Notes under the pieces: model-generated | What the model was told of the DNA's origin: nothing | Databases searched by the model: none | Seen by the model: only the letters and a program-made list of their open reading frames with translations | Made by a program: the position numbers and the translations under genes | Shown here: positions 53,137 to 62,406 of the stretch, one piece after another | Layout: each line of letters starts with the position of its first letter | How positions within the stretch are numbered: the first letter of the stretch is position 1 | DNA from: Coriobacteriaceae bacterium | GTDB taxonomy: Bacteria; Actinomycetota; Coriobacteriia; Coriobacteriales; Coriobacteriaceae | DNA: 64,000 nt | Direction of reading: 5' to 3' | NCBI GenBank assembly: GCA_902363875.1 | Contig: CABJBO010000004.1 | Coordinates: forward strand, 62,001 to 126,000

Positions 53137-55900
53137 ACTCGGCGCTCTTGAGGGCACCGACCATGTCGATCTTATTGAGGGTGCGATTGGTAGCGAGGTT
53201 GACGACAATCGTAAAGCCGAAGGAAAGTACCACGGCGAGCACGTAGCTCAGCGGCTCAACCTCGACGTCAAAGTACAGCGACGGCATCTGCAGAATGTAC
53301 GTAAAGCTCTCGGCGAGCAGGCCGCCCAGCGGCACGCCCAGCGCGGCGCCGATTGCCGTAAGAATCAACGTCTCCTTGTTGACGTAATGGTGTACCTCGC
53401 CGCGGCGGAAACCGAGCACCTTGATAGTCGCCAGTTCGCGCTCGCGCTCCGAAATGTTGGTGTTGGACAGCGTAAACACCACCACGAACGACAGGCACGC
53501 CGCCATAAAGGTCACAAGTACCACGACCGAATTGATAATCGTAAAGTTCGCCTCATAGTTTTCCCAGTGCTCGGCCGTACTCGAAATCGTAAGCCAACCG
53601 TCACTCTTAAGATTCTTGCTAAACGCAATCTGGTCGGCCGACGAACCCTTAAGCAACACAAAGACGCCGTTAGGGCGCGCGCTTCGACCGAACGCGCGCT
53701 CATAGGTGCTCTGCGTCATATAGAGCGTGTTGCCCAGATAGTTGAGCGAAATGTCGCTGACCTTGACCTTGGCGACGTTGAGCGACGAATCCTGGACGTG
53801 AGCCGTATCGCCCGGCTGAATCCCCAGCACCAGCTGTGAACTTTTGCTCAGATACACGTCTCCGTCACGCAAAGATAGCGGTTCTTTGGACTCATCCTCC
53901 AGACGCACGTAATCGCCCAAGTCACCCGCGCGGTCGTCGGGAATCACGATGAGCTGCACGGTCTCGCTCTTGCCGCCAAACGTAAAGGTGACGTTGTCGG
54001 TCATAATCGGCAGGGTCGAGGTCACCGTCACGTTGGAATCATTGGCCGTGCTGCGCTCATCCAATGCCGCGCACGTCTGCGAAAAATCGTCGGGATTGGC
54101 GACCGCCAGCAAGTCATAGCGCGTGATATGCCCGTACTGTTTGGGCGAAAGCGCCACCGACGTATCACGAATGCCCATACCGCAGATTACGAGCGCCGTG
54201 CATCCCGCAATGCCAAAGATGGTCATAAAGGCACGCTTTTTGTAGCGGAACAGGTTACGCGCGGCAACCTTGTTCAAAAAGCCCATGCGGCGCCAGATAA
54301 AGCCGATGCGCTCGAGCAAGATGCGTGAGCCGGCGCGCGGCGCCTTGGGACGCATGAGCGAAGCCGGCGTCTCGGCCATCTCGTGGCGGCAGGCGATAAT
54401 CGTAGCGCCCACTACGCCCACGGCAAACAGCGCCACCGAGACAATCGAGGACACGATATCGTACGAAAGTAGCATCTGGGGCAGCGAGTACATGTCGTCG
54501 AACACCGTAAACAAGAACAGCGGCAGGTCCACAAAGCCGATGATGTTGCCGAGCACGCCACCAATCAGACACGCCCACAGCGAGTAGTCCACGTATTTGG
54601 ACAGGATGCGCCCGCGTGAATAGCCGAGCGCCTTGTACAGGCCAATAAGCGTGCGCTCCTCCTCGACCATGCGGGTGGCGGTGGTGAGGCTGATAAGCAC
54701 GGCGACGATAAAGAAGATGAATGGGAAAACCGTGGCGATGGCCTCGATCGAGGAACTATCGCTCTCCACGCTCGAGTAGCTTGCGATATTGCCGCGGTCC
54801 TGGATGTACCAGGTGCATTCGCCCAGATCAGAGAGCTCGGCGCGGGCATCGGCAAACTGCTGGTCGGCGGCGGCACGACGCTGGTCCAGGTCGACTTGAG
54901 CCTGTGCACGCTCGTCGCTGCCCTCGGCCATGCGGTTGATGTTGTCCTGCTCGATCCCAAAGACCATATTCGCCTGACGCTCAGCCGCGTCCAAACTCGC
55001 CGGCGTGTCGACCGTCAGCTCCTGAGCGCGCGCCTTCTCACGCTCCTCGCGGATCTTCTCGATATTGCCCTTGACCTCATTGATCTTTGCCGTGTAGGCA
55101 TCCGAATAGGAGTTGAGGCTCTTGGCTCCCTCGACGATCACGTGGACCGCGGAGTAGGACGACGACGTCGCGGCATCCTCGCTCACGTAGAACTTGTAGT
55201 CCGCAGTCGAAGCAGCACGAAAGGCGTTGACGGTCGAGTCGGAGCTCACGTCGGTAGGATCGAGAACCTCGGCCGTGATGGTATAGTCTCCATCGGCAAA
55301 CTGGTCCTTGGCGCTTTGGTTCGACGAGCTCGCATCGTTGGCGGCAAAGCTCACCGTATCGCCGATTTTCTTGCCAGAAGCCTTCAAAAAACGTGAGGTC
55401 ACTGCCACTTCGCCCGAAGTCTCGGGCAGCTCGCCGCGTACTAGCACCGGTTGGTCAATATTCTCTTTGGAGAGGCTCTGTACGACGACACGCTCGCGCG
55501 TCGTACCCACGGCGGTATAGGCGGTCTCGGTATAGATGCCCTCGGCCGTCTCGACGCCATCGACCTCTTGGATCGCAGCAAGATCGTCATCGGTCAGACC
55601 ATAGGTCGACTGCACGTTGATGTCATAGACATTCTGCTGGTCAAAATAGGCGTCGACCGAATCACACAGGTCCTCGCAGCCCGCCTTAAGGCCGCACATC
55701 ACGCTCACGCCAAGCGCGGTGATCACAACGATAGACAAGAAGCGTTTGAGGCTGCCGCGAATCGTGCGGTAGATGCCACGGCGAAAAACCGTCGGCACCA
55801 TATCGTTTGAGCTTTGGGCGGTACGGTAGGTCGTAAAATCCTGCTCGCGCTCCGTGTTCTGCGCGTCGCGGCGTTGACTGTTTTGGCGGTCCTGATTCAT
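53135..55900 (-). CDS. FtsX-type ABC transporter permease, two FtsX domains
   Basis: This 921-residue protein has a first helix near residue 50 (FLSIVVITALGVSVMCGL), a long extracytoplasmic domain with a coiled-coil part (about 80-380), three helices of a first FtsX domain (about 390-510), a second set, another outer domain and a final FtsX domain (SVVVLVTFMAACLSFVVVF, ending LNKIDMVGALKS). Domain order resembles large MacB/BceB-like permeases that export or sense peptides and lipids. The ATPase gene lies five bases upstream, so the two are one complex. A polar, Gln/Arg-rich cytoplasmic N-terminus precedes the first helix. Substrate unknown. Confidence 0.9.
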   Translation of the reverse strand: MNQDRQNSQRRDAQNTEREQDFTTYRTAQSSNDMVPTVFRRGIYRTIRGSLKRFLSIVVITALGVSVMCGLKAGCEDLCDSVDAYFDQQNVYDINVQSTYGLTDDDLAAIQEVDGVETAEGIYTETAYTAVGTTRERVVVQSLSKENIDQPVLVRGELPETSGEVAVTSRFLKASGKKIGDTVSFAANDASSSNQSAKDQFADGDYTITAEVLDPTDVSSDSTVNAFRAASTADYKFYVSEDAATSSSYSAVHVIVEGAKSLNSYSDAYTAKINEVKGNIEKIREEREKARAQELTVDTPASLDAAERQANMVFGIEQDNINRMAEGSDERAQAQVDLDQRRAAADQQFADARAELSDLGECTWYIQDRGNIASYSSVESDSSSIEAIATVFPFIFFIVAVLISLTTATRMVEEERTLIGLYKALGYSRGRILSKYVDYSLWACLIGGVLGNIIGFVDLPLFLFTVFDDMYSLPQMLLSYDIVSSIVSVALFAVGVVGATIIACRHEMAETPASLMRPKAPRAGSRILLERIGFIWRRMGFLNKVAARNLFRYKKRAFMTIFGIAGCTALVICGMGIRDTSVALSPKQYGHITRYDLLAVANPDDFSQTCAALDERSTANDSNVTVTSTLPIMTDNVTFTFGGKSETVQLIVIPDDRAGDLGDYVRLEDESKEPLSLRDGDVYLSKSSQLVLGIQPGDTAHVQDSSLNVAKVKVSDISLNYLGNTLYMTQSTYERAFGRSARPNGVFVLLKGSSADQIAFSKNLKSDGWLTISSTAEHWENYEANFTIINSVVVLVTFMAACLSFVVVFTLSNTNISERERELATIKVLGFRRGEVHHYVNKETLILTAIGAALGVPLGGLLAESFTYILQMPSLYFDVEVEPLSYVLAVVLSFGFTIVVNLATNRTLNKIDMVGALKSAE

Positions 55901-55905
55901 GGGCG

Positions 55906-56607
55906 CTACCACTCGATCGTCTCGATAGGCACAGGATTTTGCTGGACCGTCTCGCTCTCCACGCGGCCGCTCTTAAAGCGGATCAGGCGATCGGCCATGG
56001 GCGCCAGCGCAGAGTTGTGGGTGATGATGATGACCGTAATGCCTTGCTTGCGGCAAGTGTCCTGTAGCAGCTGCAAGATCTGCTTGCCAGTTTTGTAGTC
56101 GAGTGCACCCGTAGGCTCGTCGCACAAAAGCAGCTTGGGGTTCTTAGCCAGCGCGCGGGCGATGGATACGCGCTGCTGCTCGCCGCCCGAAAGCTGCGCC
56201 GGAAAGTTAGCGAGGCGGTCGCCCAGGCCAACCTGGCGAAGCGTTTGCTCGGCATCGAGCGAATCGGGGCAGATCTGCGCCGCGAGTTCGACGTTCTCAA
56301 GCGCCGTCAGGTTAGGGACCAGATTGTAGAACTGAAAGACAAAGCCGACGTCAGCGCGACGGTATTCCACAAGCTGAGCCTCGTTGGCAGAGCTCACGTC
56401 ACGCCCGTCCACCGTCACGGTGCCAGAAGTTGCCGTGTCCATGCCGCCCAGAATGTTGAGGGCCGTGGTCTTGCCGGCGCCCGAAGCACCCAGAATGATG
56501 GCGAGCTCGCCGCGCTCGACCGTAAAGCTCGCGCCGTCGAGCGCGTGGATGCGGGCGTCGCCCTCGCCGTATGCCTTGATGACGTCTTTGAATTCGATAT
56601 AGGCCAT
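55906..56607 (-). CDS. LolD/MacB-type ABC transporter ATPase
   Basis: This 233-residue ATPase has Walker [17 protein letters not shown]-loop [19 protein letters not shown], signature [15 protein letters not shown], and Walker [13 protein letters not shown] followed by ITHNSAL. The sequence fits the LolD/MacB group that works with FtsX permeases. It lies five bases upstream of its partner and is likely the first gene of the operon. The ribosome site is weak (GGGAA). A type A hairpin in plus orientation sits 50 bp upstream. Confidence 0.95.
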   Translation of the reverse strand: MAYIEFKDVIKAYGEGDARIHALDGASFTVERGELAIILGASGAGKTTALNILGGMDTATSGTVTVDGRDVSSANEAQLVEYRRADVGFVFQFYNLVPNLTALENVELAAQICPDSLDAEQTLRQVGLGDRLANFPAQLSGGEQQRVSIARALAKNPKLLLCDEPTGALDYKTGKQILQLLQDTCRKQGITVIIITHNSALAPMADRLIRFKSGRVESETVQQNPVPIETIEW

Positions 56608-56656
56608 CGATTAATTCCCATCTGGTCGGATAACTCTTTAGTATTACCCATTTCCC

Positions 56657-56696
56657 ACCTACCAAAAAGGGACAGGTTTATTTTGGCAGGTTTTAT
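56657..56696 (+). repeat. Dispersed hairpin element, type A, copy 5 (opposite orientation)
   Basis: Arms acctacca and tggcaggt (one mismatch) with the reversed core aaaaagggacaggtttattt. Unlike most copies it lies upstream of a gene, not at a stop codon. Confidence 0.85.
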
Positions 56697-56782
56697 ATGG
56701 GGAAACGAGGGCGCGGGCGGGCGCCAAGACTGTCCCAAGGCAACCATTTGACCCAAACCGCGCCCGCCGCTATGATGCCGCT

Positions 56783-56909
56783 GCGGAATGATTGTCTCCG
56801 TTGGGTGCGTCAGTAAAACTGTCGCGTCGCCCTAAACCGCCTTGTTGCTGATGACTTCTGCTGTTGCGTGATATCCCTTGGGCATCACGCCGCGGCAGGA
56901 GTCTTTTTT
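56783..56909 (+). promoter_or_regulatory. Probable fluoride riboswitch with expression-platform terminator
   Basis: The leader of the CLC gene carries taaaccgcc...ctgatgacttctgct (56832-56862), close to the conserved 3' part of crcB/fluoride RNAs, and an upstream cgga-atgattgtc-tccg hairpin (56784-56800) that could be the first stem. A terminator hairpin (56855-56872 with 56884-56901, 14 of 18 plus G-U) ends in TTTTTT at 56904 and overlaps the aptamer's 3' end. Ligand binding would thus favour read-through. The pseudoknot complement and the spacer between the two blocks do not match the consensus, so this may be a divergent member. Confidence 0.6.
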
Positions 56910-56923
56910 GTTTTGGAGGAGAA

Positions 56924-58168
56924 GTGTCGGAAAGCAGCGCATCGAGCAGAATTAAACGCCTGGTCAACACCTATAGTTGCCTCGTGCTTATGGGTGCCGT
57001 CGGAATCCCTATCGGCGTTATCGTTGGCGCCATCTGTGCCCTTTTTGGTCGTGTGCTCCTGGCAATTGGCGCCTTCCGTGACGAGCACATCGTACTGCTC
57101 CTTCCCTTCCTCGCCCTCATGGGCTTGGCCATCGTATTTGCCTACCGCACCTGGGGCAAAGGCACCGATCGGGGCATGAGCTTAGTATTCGACGTAGGTC
57201 ACGGACGCGAGGACGCCATCTCCCCGCGTCTGGTGCCACTCATTATGCTGAGCACGTGGGCCACGCATCTCTTTGGCGGCAGCGCGGGACGCGAAGGCGT
57301 AGCCGTGCAGATCGGCGCAACCGTCTCGCATTGGATCGGCCGACGTCTACCTTTCCGAGAACCCGGCAACACGTTTTTGCTTATCGGCATGGCCGCCGGC
57401 TTTGCCGGACTCTTCCGAACGCCCCTCGCCGCCACGGTCTTTGCGGTCGAGGTGCTGGTCGCCGGACGCATGGAATACCGCGCGTTGTTTCCCGCGCTTA
57501 CGGCTTCGCTTGCCGCAAGCATGACCTCCGGCGCCCTGGGGCTCGAGAAGTTTGAGGTCGCCATTACCGCCTCGTATGCGCTCGACCTCCCCGGTCTTGG
57601 ACGGCTGGCGTTGTTGGGTATCGCGTTTGGTATGGTAGGTGGCGCTTTTGCCTGGTGCCTTGCCCATGCCAAGACTCTTGCAGCGCGGCTGCTCCCCAGC
57701 CCTTACATACGCGTTGCCGTTATGGGCCTTGCGCTGTCGGCGATTCTGTTCGTTCTGTGGCAGGGGCGATACTGCGGCCTTGGCACCAACCTGATATCGG
57801 CGGCGCTCAACGGTGACGGCAAGGTCACCATCATGCCTTGGGACTGGGCGCTCAAATTCACACTCACCATCGCCACGCTTGCCGCAGGATATCAAGGTGG
57901 TGAGGTGACGCCGTTGTTCTCCATCGGAACCAGCCTGGGTGTCGTGCTCGCCGGAATTCTCGGCATGCCGGTCGAGCCCTGCGCCGCGCTGGGATACGCC
58001 GCCGTCTTTGGCAGCGCCACCAACACGCTACTCGCGCCGATCCTCATTGGCTGCGAGGTCTTCGGTTTCGGTAATCTGCCGATGTTCTTCATCGTCTGCG
58101 TTGTGGCTTATCTGTTCAACATGGACAAATCGATCTACGCCCTGCAGGAGCACAGCCGCACCCGATAA
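56924..58168 (+). CDS. CLC-type channel/antiporter, probable fluoride exporter
   Basis: This 414-residue CLC protein has the selectivity segment GSAGREGVAVQIGATVS (where chloride types have GREGP), the GYQGGEVTPLFSIG block, and AALGYAAVFGSATNT. The GREGxxVQ pattern and lack of C-terminal CBS domains point to the CLC-F branch, which exports fluoride by exchange with protons. The leader upstream resembles a fluoride riboswitch. I start at the GTG at 56924 behind GGAGGAG; the longer open frame is the riboswitch. Fluoride resistance would protect enolase and pyrophosphatase. Confidence 0.85.
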   Translation: MSESSASSRIKRLVNTYSCLVLMGAVGIPIGVIVGAICALFGRVLLAIGAFRDEHIVLLLPFLALMGLAIVFAYRTWGKGTDRGMSLVFDVGHGREDAISPRLVPLIMLSTWATHLFGGSAGREGVAVQIGATVSHWIGRRLPFREPGNTFLLIGMAAGFAGLFRTPLAATVFAVEVLVAGRMEYRALFPALTASLAASMTSGALGLEKFEVAITASYALDLPGLGRLALLGIAFGMVGGAFAWCLAHAKTLAARLLPSPYIRVAVMGLALSAILFVLWQGRYCGLGTNLISAALNGDGKVTIMPWDWALKFTLTIATLAAGYQGGEVTPLFSIGTSLGVVLAGILGMPVEPCAALGYAAVFGSATNTLLAPILIGCEVFGFGNLPMFFIVCVVAYLFNMDKSIYALQEHSRTR

Positions 58169-58237
58169 ACAGGGCGTTTGCCACCAAAAAACGCGCACGA
58201 CAGGCCGGGCCCGCCGCGCGCGTCATCCTATACACGA

Positions 58238-58912
58238 TTAGTTATTGTTGTTGGTCATCGAAGCCACTGCTGCCGCAAGATTGGAAATGGGCATTGTCTG
58301 CAGCCAGATGCGCCCCGGACCGGTGAGCACAGTGTTGAACACGCCTTCACCGCCAAACATGATGTTTTTGACGCCCTTGACCATCTGCGCGTCGATGCTC
58401 ACCGTCTCCTCAAAGCCGGCCACGTTGCCGGTATCTACAATCATTTGCTGGCCAGCAGCAAGCTCGTACTCAACTAGGTCGCCGTCGATCTCGGCAAAGG
58501 CAATACCCGAGCCCGTGAGCTTTTGCATGATAAAACCCTCGCCGCCAAAGACGCCGGTCTTTGCCTTCTTGTTAAAGTGGATGCTCAGCTCAACACCACT
58601 TTCCGCGGCAAGGAACGAACGCTTCTGCAAAATCCAGCTCTTACCAGGGCCAATCTCGATCGGTATAATGCGGCCGGGGAAGCAAGAGCCAAACGCAATC
58701 ATGCCATCGCCGTGCGCGGTCCAAATGTTTTGGAACAACGCCTCACCCGAAAAAGCCTTAGAGAACATCTTGCCTATGCCACCGCCCGAGGTGGACATCT
58801 CCATGTTGGGGGTCATCCAGACCATGGCACCGCTTTCGGTGATCATGGATTCGCCGTCGCTAAGGTTGCACGTAACAACCGGGAAAGCCCCTCCGCCGAT
58901 CTCGTACTGCAT
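58238..58912 (-). CDS. TIGR00266/AIM24-family protein
   Basis: This 224-residue beta-rich protein carries TESGAMVWMTPNMEMSTSGGG, FPGRIIPIEIGPGKSWILQKRSF and VFGGEGFIMQKLTGSGIAFAEIDGDL, the repeated motifs of the AIM24/TIGR00266 family. Members are small beta-barrel-like proteins of unknown function, often of one domain with internal repeats. It ends in NNNN. GGAAAGGAG precedes the ATG. The CLC gene faces it from the other side; no operon partner. Confidence 0.92.
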   Translation of the reverse strand: MQYEIGGGAFPVVTCNLSDGESMITESGAMVWMTPNMEMSTSGGGIGKMFSKAFSGEALFQNIWTAHGDGMIAFGSCFPGRIIPIEIGPGKSWILQKRSFLAAESGVELSIHFNKKAKTGVFGGEGFIMQKLTGSGIAFAEIDGDLVEYELAAGQQMIVDTGNVAGFEETVSIDAQMVKGVKNIMFGGEGVFNTVLTGPGRIWLQTMPISNLAAAVASMTNNNN

Positions 58913-59036
58913 GACCGTCTCCTTTCCTTCGGGAGCCGAACAACGATGTCCATATTTTAGCAGTTAGAGGTGCGTTTATTTGGGTCGGTGGCGTTCATGG
59001 CGCCGATCACCGCCAGCCTCCGCTGCCGTCTGCACA

Positions 59037-59077
59037 GATAAAACCTGCCAAAATAAACCTGTCCCTTTTTGGCAGGT
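59037..59077 (-). repeat. Dispersed hairpin element, type A, copy 6
   Basis: Arms acctgcca and tggcaggt pair perfectly. The element ends one base before the stop codon of the sensor kinase gene. Confidence 0.9.
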
Positions 59078-59078
59078 C

Positions 59079-60458
59079 TTAGAGGCGGACGGTGAAGGTG
59101 ATCTGGTTACCGTGGCCGCAGACAGAAGCGCTCCCGCCATGGGCTTCGGCGATGGCACGCACCACGGATAGGCCCACGCCCGAGCCGCCCGTCTTGGAGC
59201 TGCGCGACACGTCCGCACGATAGAAGCGGTCGAACAATCGGTCCAGGTCGCCTTCGGGCAGCTCGTCTACAGCGTTCGATACGACAAGCTCTGCCGAGCC
59301 TTTGCCCGCACCGCGCGAAACGGCGCGCAGACTCAACTCGATCACGCTGCCCTCGCTCGCATAGCGCGTGGCATTGTCCAGCAGCAACTCAACCACCTGC
59401 GTCACCGCCGCAGCATCGGCATGAGCGCGCACGCCGGTCGCGACCGACATCGACAGGCGCTTGCCGCGCGAGACCGCCACCGATTCAAACGGCGCGGCTG
59501 CCTTGTCAACTGCCTCCGAGAGATCGATCGACGCCATGGTAAAGCCCGCCGAGCCCTCGTCCATGCGCGCCAAAAATACCAGACGCTCCGTAAGTGCCGT
59601 CAGTCGCGCCACCTGCTCGTGAATGCTCTGCGTCCACTCACTCTCGCCGCTCTCAATCTCCTGTACCTCGTTGGCGGCATCGATCACAGCGAGCGGCGTC
59701 TTGATCTCGTGGCTTGCATCGGTAATAAATCGCTTTTGCTTGCTGTAGCTCTCGACCATCGGTCGAATCACGGCACCCGACGCGACCGTTACAATTGCCA
59801 GCACCGCCAGCCAGCCAATACAGCTGATTGCCACACTCGCGTTCAAAAACGAATGGAAACTTGCAAGCTCGCGCGAACAGTCCACGAACACATAGGTGAT
59901 CTCGTCGTCCTGGACGTCGGTCGTATAACGATAATTGCCAGAGAAGCCCGAGGTCCAGCCCTTGGCATGCAGCCTTGCGGCAATACTGGCGGCACGCTTG
60001 GCGCCCACCGCGGCAATGCGGGCGGTATTGACATCGACCACCTGCCCTTCGACAAGCGTCACCGTAAAGTAGCGCGTGTCGAAGGGAGACTCCGCCGTCA
60101 TGCCTTCAAAATGTCCCACGCGAGCGCCCACTCGATCGCCATCCGCAACCATGCCGGTGCTCGTATCCCCGCCATTGCCGGAATCGGTCCTGGACTCGTC
60201 TTCCCAATCGATGCTGCCCTTGCCTGCCAGGATATAGTCCAGACGCGCATCAGCCATTTTGCAGACATGCGAATAATTGACGATGTTGATGCCGGCGATG
60301 ATGAGCGTGAGCACCACGGTCACGGCGCCCATGGCAACGAGGATAAACTTGCGACGCAGACGGCGGCCCAATGCGTCAACAGAATTAGCCCGCCCCTTAC
60401 TACTCGAGGCGGCGTGAAACCACTCCGTCATGCGCTTGCACCACGCGCTCGCGCTCAC
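59079..60458 (-). CDS. Sensor histidine kinase
   Basis: This 459-residue kinase has membrane helices at about 38-62 and 208-231 around an outer domain of about 145 residues, and no clear HAMP. The phospho-acceptor His250 lies in DASHEIKTPLAVID, then come the N-box LLLDNATRYAS and the G-box GGSGVGLSVVRAIAEAHGG. Topology is typical of OmpR-type partner kinases. I start at GTG 60458, two bases after the regulator's stop, with GAGGAAGG nine bases upstream; the ATG 27 bases later has no site. Together with the response regulator it forms one operon. The signal is unknown. Its stop codon adjoins a hairpin element. Confidence 0.93.
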   Translation of the reverse strand: MSASAWCKRMTEWFHAASSSKGRANSVDALGRRLRRKFILVAMGAVTVVLTLIIAGINIVNYSHVCKMADARLDYILAGKGSIDWEDESRTDSGNGGDTSTGMVADGDRVGARVGHFEGMTAESPFDTRYFTVTLVEGQVVDVNTARIAAVGAKRAASIAARLHAKGWTSGFSGNYRYTTDVQDDEITYVFVDCSRELASFHSFLNASVAISCIGWLAVLAIVTVASGAVIRPMVESYSKQKRFITDASHEIKTPLAVIDAANEVQEIESGESEWTQSIHEQVARLTALTERLVFLARMDEGSAGFTMASIDLSEAVDKAAAPFESVAVSRGKRLSMSVATGVRAHADAAAVTQVVELLLDNATRYASEGSVIELSLRAVSRGAGKGSAELVVSNAVDELPEGDLDRLFDRFYRADVSRSSKTGGSGVGLSVVRAIAEAHGGSASVCGHGNQITFTVRL

Positions 60459-60460
60459 GC

Positions 60461-61144
60461 TTATTCGCCTTCCTCGACAACCTCGAGCGAATAGCCCTGG
60501 TTGCGCGACGCGCGAATGGCAACGTTGGCACCAAGCGCCGTCAGCTTTTTGCGCAGGTACGAGATATAGACCCACACCACGTTGGCGCCTTCGGGCGCGT
60601 CCTCACCCCAAACCTCGAGCATCAGACGTTCAGTGGGCATGCGCGTGCCGGCGTTGCGCATAAAGAGTTCCATAAGCTGAAACTCGCGATTGGCCAGGTG
60701 CTCCTCGCCCAAAGGTCCCACAAGCGTGCAAGCCGCCGTGTCGAGGCGCACGTTACCCACGCTGAGCGTCGTGGCGCCAATTGCCGTCGCGGCACGCGTC
60801 ATGGCACGAATACGCGCAAGCAGTTCCTTGGCGGCAAACGGCTTGGTCAGGTAATCGTTGGCACCGGCATCCAGGCCCTCGACCTTATCGGACACCTCGC
60901 TTTTTGCCGTGAGCATGATGATGGGCAGTCGCTTTCCGGCGGCGCGTGTACGCTTGAGCACCTCGATGCCGTCCATGCCGGGCATCATGATGTCCAGGAT
61001 TGCGGCGTCGTAATCGTTGGTGAGTAGATTCTCGAGCGCCGTCAAGCCGTCGAGGGCGGTGTCGACCTCGTAGTCGCTATGTTGAAGAATCGCGGTGAGG
61101 GCGCGGGAGAGACCAGGTTCGTCCTCGGCAAGCATCAGCTTCAT
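60461..61144 (-). CDS. OmpR/PhoB-type response regulator
   Basis: This 227-residue protein has a receiver domain with Asp51 in AILDIMMPGMDG and Lys in YLTKPF. It is followed by a winged-helix DNA-binding domain (LANREFQLMELFMRNAGTRM ... WGEDAPEGANVVWVYISYLR). It is followed two bases later by the kinase gene, so the pair acts together. Target genes are not adjacent. AAAGGAG precedes the ATG. Confidence 0.96.
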   Translation of the reverse strand: MKLMLAEDEPGLSRALTAILQHSDYEVDTALDGLTALENLLTNDYDAAILDIMMPGMDGIEVLKRTRAAGKRLPIIMLTAKSEVSDKVEGLDAGANDYLTKPFAAKELLARIRAMTRAATAIGATTLSVGNVRLDTAACTLVGPLGEEHLANREFQLMELFMRNAGTRMPTERLMLEVWGEDAPEGANVVWVYISYLRKKLTALGANVAIRASRNQGYSLEVVEEGE

Positions 61145-61372
61145 AGTTGCTCCTTTGGCGCATGGCTCTACAGGTTTCGATACTGCCGATGATAGCGTAC
61201 CGTCAACCGCCTTAGCGCAGCCTTAGCTGCTCAACCTGCGCGTTTTTAAATACGCAGGATGTGGCTTAGCCAAACTTAAGGCGCACGTGTCGAGCGCTTT
61301 GACGCATGCCGGGCACGAAGGGACAGTGACTCATCCTTTCACGGCGCCCTAGTTATGCAAAGTGCTCGAGCG

Positions 61373-61951
61373 TTACTCCTCGTACGCGCCCTCAAGCCGA
61401 AGCAACCACTCCTTGCGATCAAGGCCGCCAGCATATCCGTTGAGCGATCCGTCGACCGCGACCACGCGATGGCACGGCACGATAATCGAAATGGGATTAC
61501 GCGCAACCGCAGCCCCCACCGCACGAGGAGACACGACGGGTGCCTCATTTCCCGGCACACGATGTCGAGCCGCAACACGCTGAGCGATCTCGCCATACGT
61601 AGCGACTTCGCCACGCGGAATTGAAAGCAGCTCAAACCAAACCTCGCGCTGGAACGCCGTGCCGATCATATGCAACGGCGGCGTAAACCGAGGCTCCTGC
61701 CCCGCAAAATAAGCATTCAGCCAAGCCCAAGAACGCTCAAGCACCGAAGAAGCCGCGCCATTTGCCGGACTCACCGGCAACATGCCACCGGTACCGGAAA
61801 CCGCGTCGGCGCCTTCAACATGTTCGGAGTCTTCCCGGAGAAGCGTGGAACCAAAGTGCTCCTGCCCCTCAAACCAAAGCCCCGTCAGACCGCGGCCATC
61901 AGCGGCAAGCAAGATTTCGCCCAAAGGCGAAGCAAATGTCGTCGTGACCAC
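61373..61951 (-). CDS. ogt: Methylated-DNA--protein-cysteine methyltransferase
   Basis: This 192-residue suicide DNA-repair protein has FQREVWFELLSIPRGEVATYGEIAQ followed by the active Cys160 in IVPCHRVV, a Tyr-Gly and the RKEWLL end typical of Ogt. It removes methyl groups from O6-methylguanine. An insertion of about 35 residues (40-75) is longer than usual. Starts at GTG behind GAAAGGAG. It has no neighbour of related function; the 228 bp on its 3' side hold no gene. Confidence 0.94.
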   Translation of the reverse strand: MVTTTFASPLGEILLAADGRGLTGLWFEGQEHFGSTLLREDSEHVEGADAVSGTGGMLPVSPANGAASSVLERSWAWLNAYFAGQEPRFTPPLHMIGTAFQREVWFELLSIPRGEVATYGEIAQRVAARHRVPGNEAPVVSPRAVGAAVARNPISIIVPCHRVVAVDGSLNGYAGGLDRKEWLLRLEGAYEE

Positions 61952-62028
61952 CAGCGGCTCCTTTCAAAACTCCGCAACATAATACCGCGAATTGTGCAGA
62001 CAACCCCAATCGACCCCAAAGTCACCCA

Positions 62029-62162
62029 AGGCAGCAGGCGCGACAGCGCCACAGCTGCCGCACGACCCCAAAGTCCCCGCAGGCAGCAGGCGCAACGCGC
62101 CGCAGCTGCCGGCCGCGCTCCGCAGCCCCCCCAAGGCGGCAGGCGCAAAGCGCCGAGGCCGC
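62029..62162. repeat. Three tandem GC-rich hairpin units, period about 52 bp
   Basis: Units at 62029-62058, 62081-62109 and 62134-62162. Each folds as an outer stem GGCAGC/GCTGCC (unit 3: GGCGGC/GCCGCC) around an inner stem GGCGC/GCGCC, with loops GACA, AAC and AAA. The unit 3 change is compensatory on both arms. Spacing between starts is 52 and 53 bp. The region 61952-62406 has no gene. Confidence 0.85.
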
Positions 62163-62265
62163 CGCCGGGACTAGGGCCCGCAACAACCACGTGCCCCCAC
62201 ATCAGCCCAGCGGCCCCAACCAGCAACGGCTCCATCGCAGGCCGCTCGCAGCCGAGTCGCCGCAG

Positions 62266-62393
62266 GCGGGGGCCGGGCTTAGTTTTCAGAACACTCCGCA
62301 GACCAGTGTGGCGCCTTGTCCGCAGCTCCGAAGGAGCAGGACAAGGCGCCACACATGGTCGAGGACGTTCTGAAAACTAAGCCCGGACCCCGC
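62266..62393. repeat. Nested hairpin downstream of asd
   Basis: Outer arms 62266-62292 and 62367-62393 pair with one mismatch over 27 bp; inner arms 62307-62321 and 62339-62353 pair perfectly over 15 bp; the apex is gctcc-gaa-ggagc. It starts 14 bp after the asd stop codon and has no T-run. Confidence 0.9.
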
Positions 62394-62406
62394 CGGACAG
62401 GTCGCA

